Below are positions 63,732 through 64,000 of a stretch of 64,000 nt of DNA, in pieces. Origin of the DNA: SAR202 cluster bacterium (lineage in GTDB: Bacteria > Chloroflexota > Dehalococcoidia > Lucifugimonadales > UBA1123); the NCBI GenBank assembly GCA_030752795.1, contig JASMDM010000010.1:1-64000 (forward strand), in the 5' to 3' direction. Positions within the stretch are counted from its first letter, which is position 1; each line of letters opens with the position of its first letter. Made by a program: the position numbers and the translations under genes. The notes under the pieces are model-generated. The model searched no databases and had not been told where the DNA came from. It saw only the letters and a program-made list of their open reading frames with translations.

Positions 63732-64000
63732 ATGCAGAAGTCTCAGCCGGAATACGAAGTTGTCCTTTTATCCGACGTGATGGTCCCGTTGCGAGACGGC
63801 GTCCGCTTGGCGACGGACGTCTACCTGCCGGCACGCAACGGCAATGCCGTGTCCGAGCCGCTGCCCGCCGTGATGCAACGAACCCCGTACGACAAGACGG
63901 TCCAGGCTCGACGAGACGACGCAGCCCAGTACTTCGCCAGTCGAGGATACGCGGTCGTGTTCCAGGACACCCGCGGGCGATTCAACTCCGAGGGCAAGTT
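63732..64000 (+). CDS. CocE/NonD-family serine hydrolase, N-terminal part
   Basis: The gene runs off the right edge; 89 codons are visible and it is absent from the ORF track. ATG 63732 follows AAAGAAGG. The sequence EVVLLSDVMVPLRDGVRLAT, then RTPYDKT and AVVFQDTRGRFNSEG, is the standard start of the X-Pro dipeptidyl-peptidase/CocE-type alpha/beta hydrolases. The catalytic Ser lies beyond the edge. Typical substrates are acyl esters or amides; the target is not known. Confidence 0.85.
   Translation, partial: MQKSQPEYEVVLLSDVMVPLRDGVRLATDVYLPARNGNAVSEPLPAVMQRTPYDKTVQARRDDAAQYFASRGYAVVFQDTRGRFNSEGK

Noticed and set aside
1-64000. Genetic-code change (UGA read as Trp) to explain in-frame TGAs
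   Set aside because: UGA ends many clear genes here (gltD, rnc, hom), Trp codons are TGG throughout, and two of the three TGAs stand at Cys positions.
1-64000. tRNA, rRNA or CRISPR loci
   Set aside because: Intergenic stretches were scanned by eye for T-loop and rRNA-like sequence and direct-repeat/spacer arrays; none was convincing.

Overview
Organism. This is a bacterial chromosome segment with high GC in its coding regions. The gene mix is a glutamate synthase/double glutamine synthetase cluster, SCP2-type thiolase with DUF35 protein and acyl-CoA dehydrogenases, MFS transporters, a cupredoxin, DUF3179, DUF5679, DUF4395 and many short-chain dehydrogenases and hydrolases. It resembles an uncultured Chloroflexota (Dehalococcoidia/SAR202-like). 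That assignment is an inference from gene style; no rRNA is present to settle it. UGA is used as an ordinary stop by many genes (gltD, rnc, hom). Several ribosomal and other genes appear to start at TTG behind a strong ribosome binding site.

Layout. 0.2-9.8 kb (minus): nitrogen assimilation block, two glutamine synthetases (types I-beta and I-alpha) followed by gltB and gltD. 9.8-10.9 kb: gene-poor stretch with an IS3-family remnant. 10.97-12.6 kb: a DsbA/FrnE-like protein whose catalytic Cys codon is TGA (candidate selenoprotein), then rnc. 12.6-17 kb (minus): crotonase, SelA-like PLP enzyme, cysteine-dioxygenase-like cupin and a four-domain rhodanese. 17.6-23.4 kb: MFS permease, broken O-methyltransferase, metallo-beta-lactamase-fold protein, an aldo/keto reductase flanked by two direct ~300 bp noncoding repeats, and a phosphoesterase. 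23.5-28.4 kb: thiolase, DUF35, two acyl-CoA dehydrogenases and a membrane protein. 28.6-34.4 kb: pth, broken cystathionine-gamma-synthase-like gene, moaC, rnhA, VOC, RidA and a FAD oxidase. 34.7-39.8 kb (plus): rpsF-ssb-rpsR, a membrane PPIase, hom and a second candidate selenoprotein (ArsC/Spx family, UxxC). 39.9-42.7 kb: an SDR, then gene debris (cupredoxin, DUF3179 and SDR fragments). 42.8-47.1 kb: PAP2, ilvE, hydrolases and rpsU. 47.3-53.9 kb: HtrA-like lipoprotein, dnaA, candidate oriC, obgE, nadD and a 2-hydroxyacid dehydrogenase. 54-64 kb: two-component system, M19 dipeptidase, small zinc-ribbon protein, MFS, DUF4395, SRAP, GIY-YIG, a broken cysteine desulfurase and the start of a CocE-type hydrolase.

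Most notable. Two unrelated thiol-redox genes carry an in-frame TGA exactly at the first Cys of their active-site motif. Each is followed by a hairpin whose loop begins 21 nt after the TGA, as bacterial SECIS elements require. Together they suggest a selenocysteine-using lineage. Also notable are an S6 protein with a long acidic tandem-repeat tail encoded beside an S18 with an Arg/Gly/Pro-rich head, and a dispersed hairpin family with covarying stems.

Caveat. At least seven conserved genes carry frameshifts, some at short homopolymers. Either the assembly has indel errors or gene decay is common here. This does not easily explain two TGA substitutions at catalytic Cys positions.
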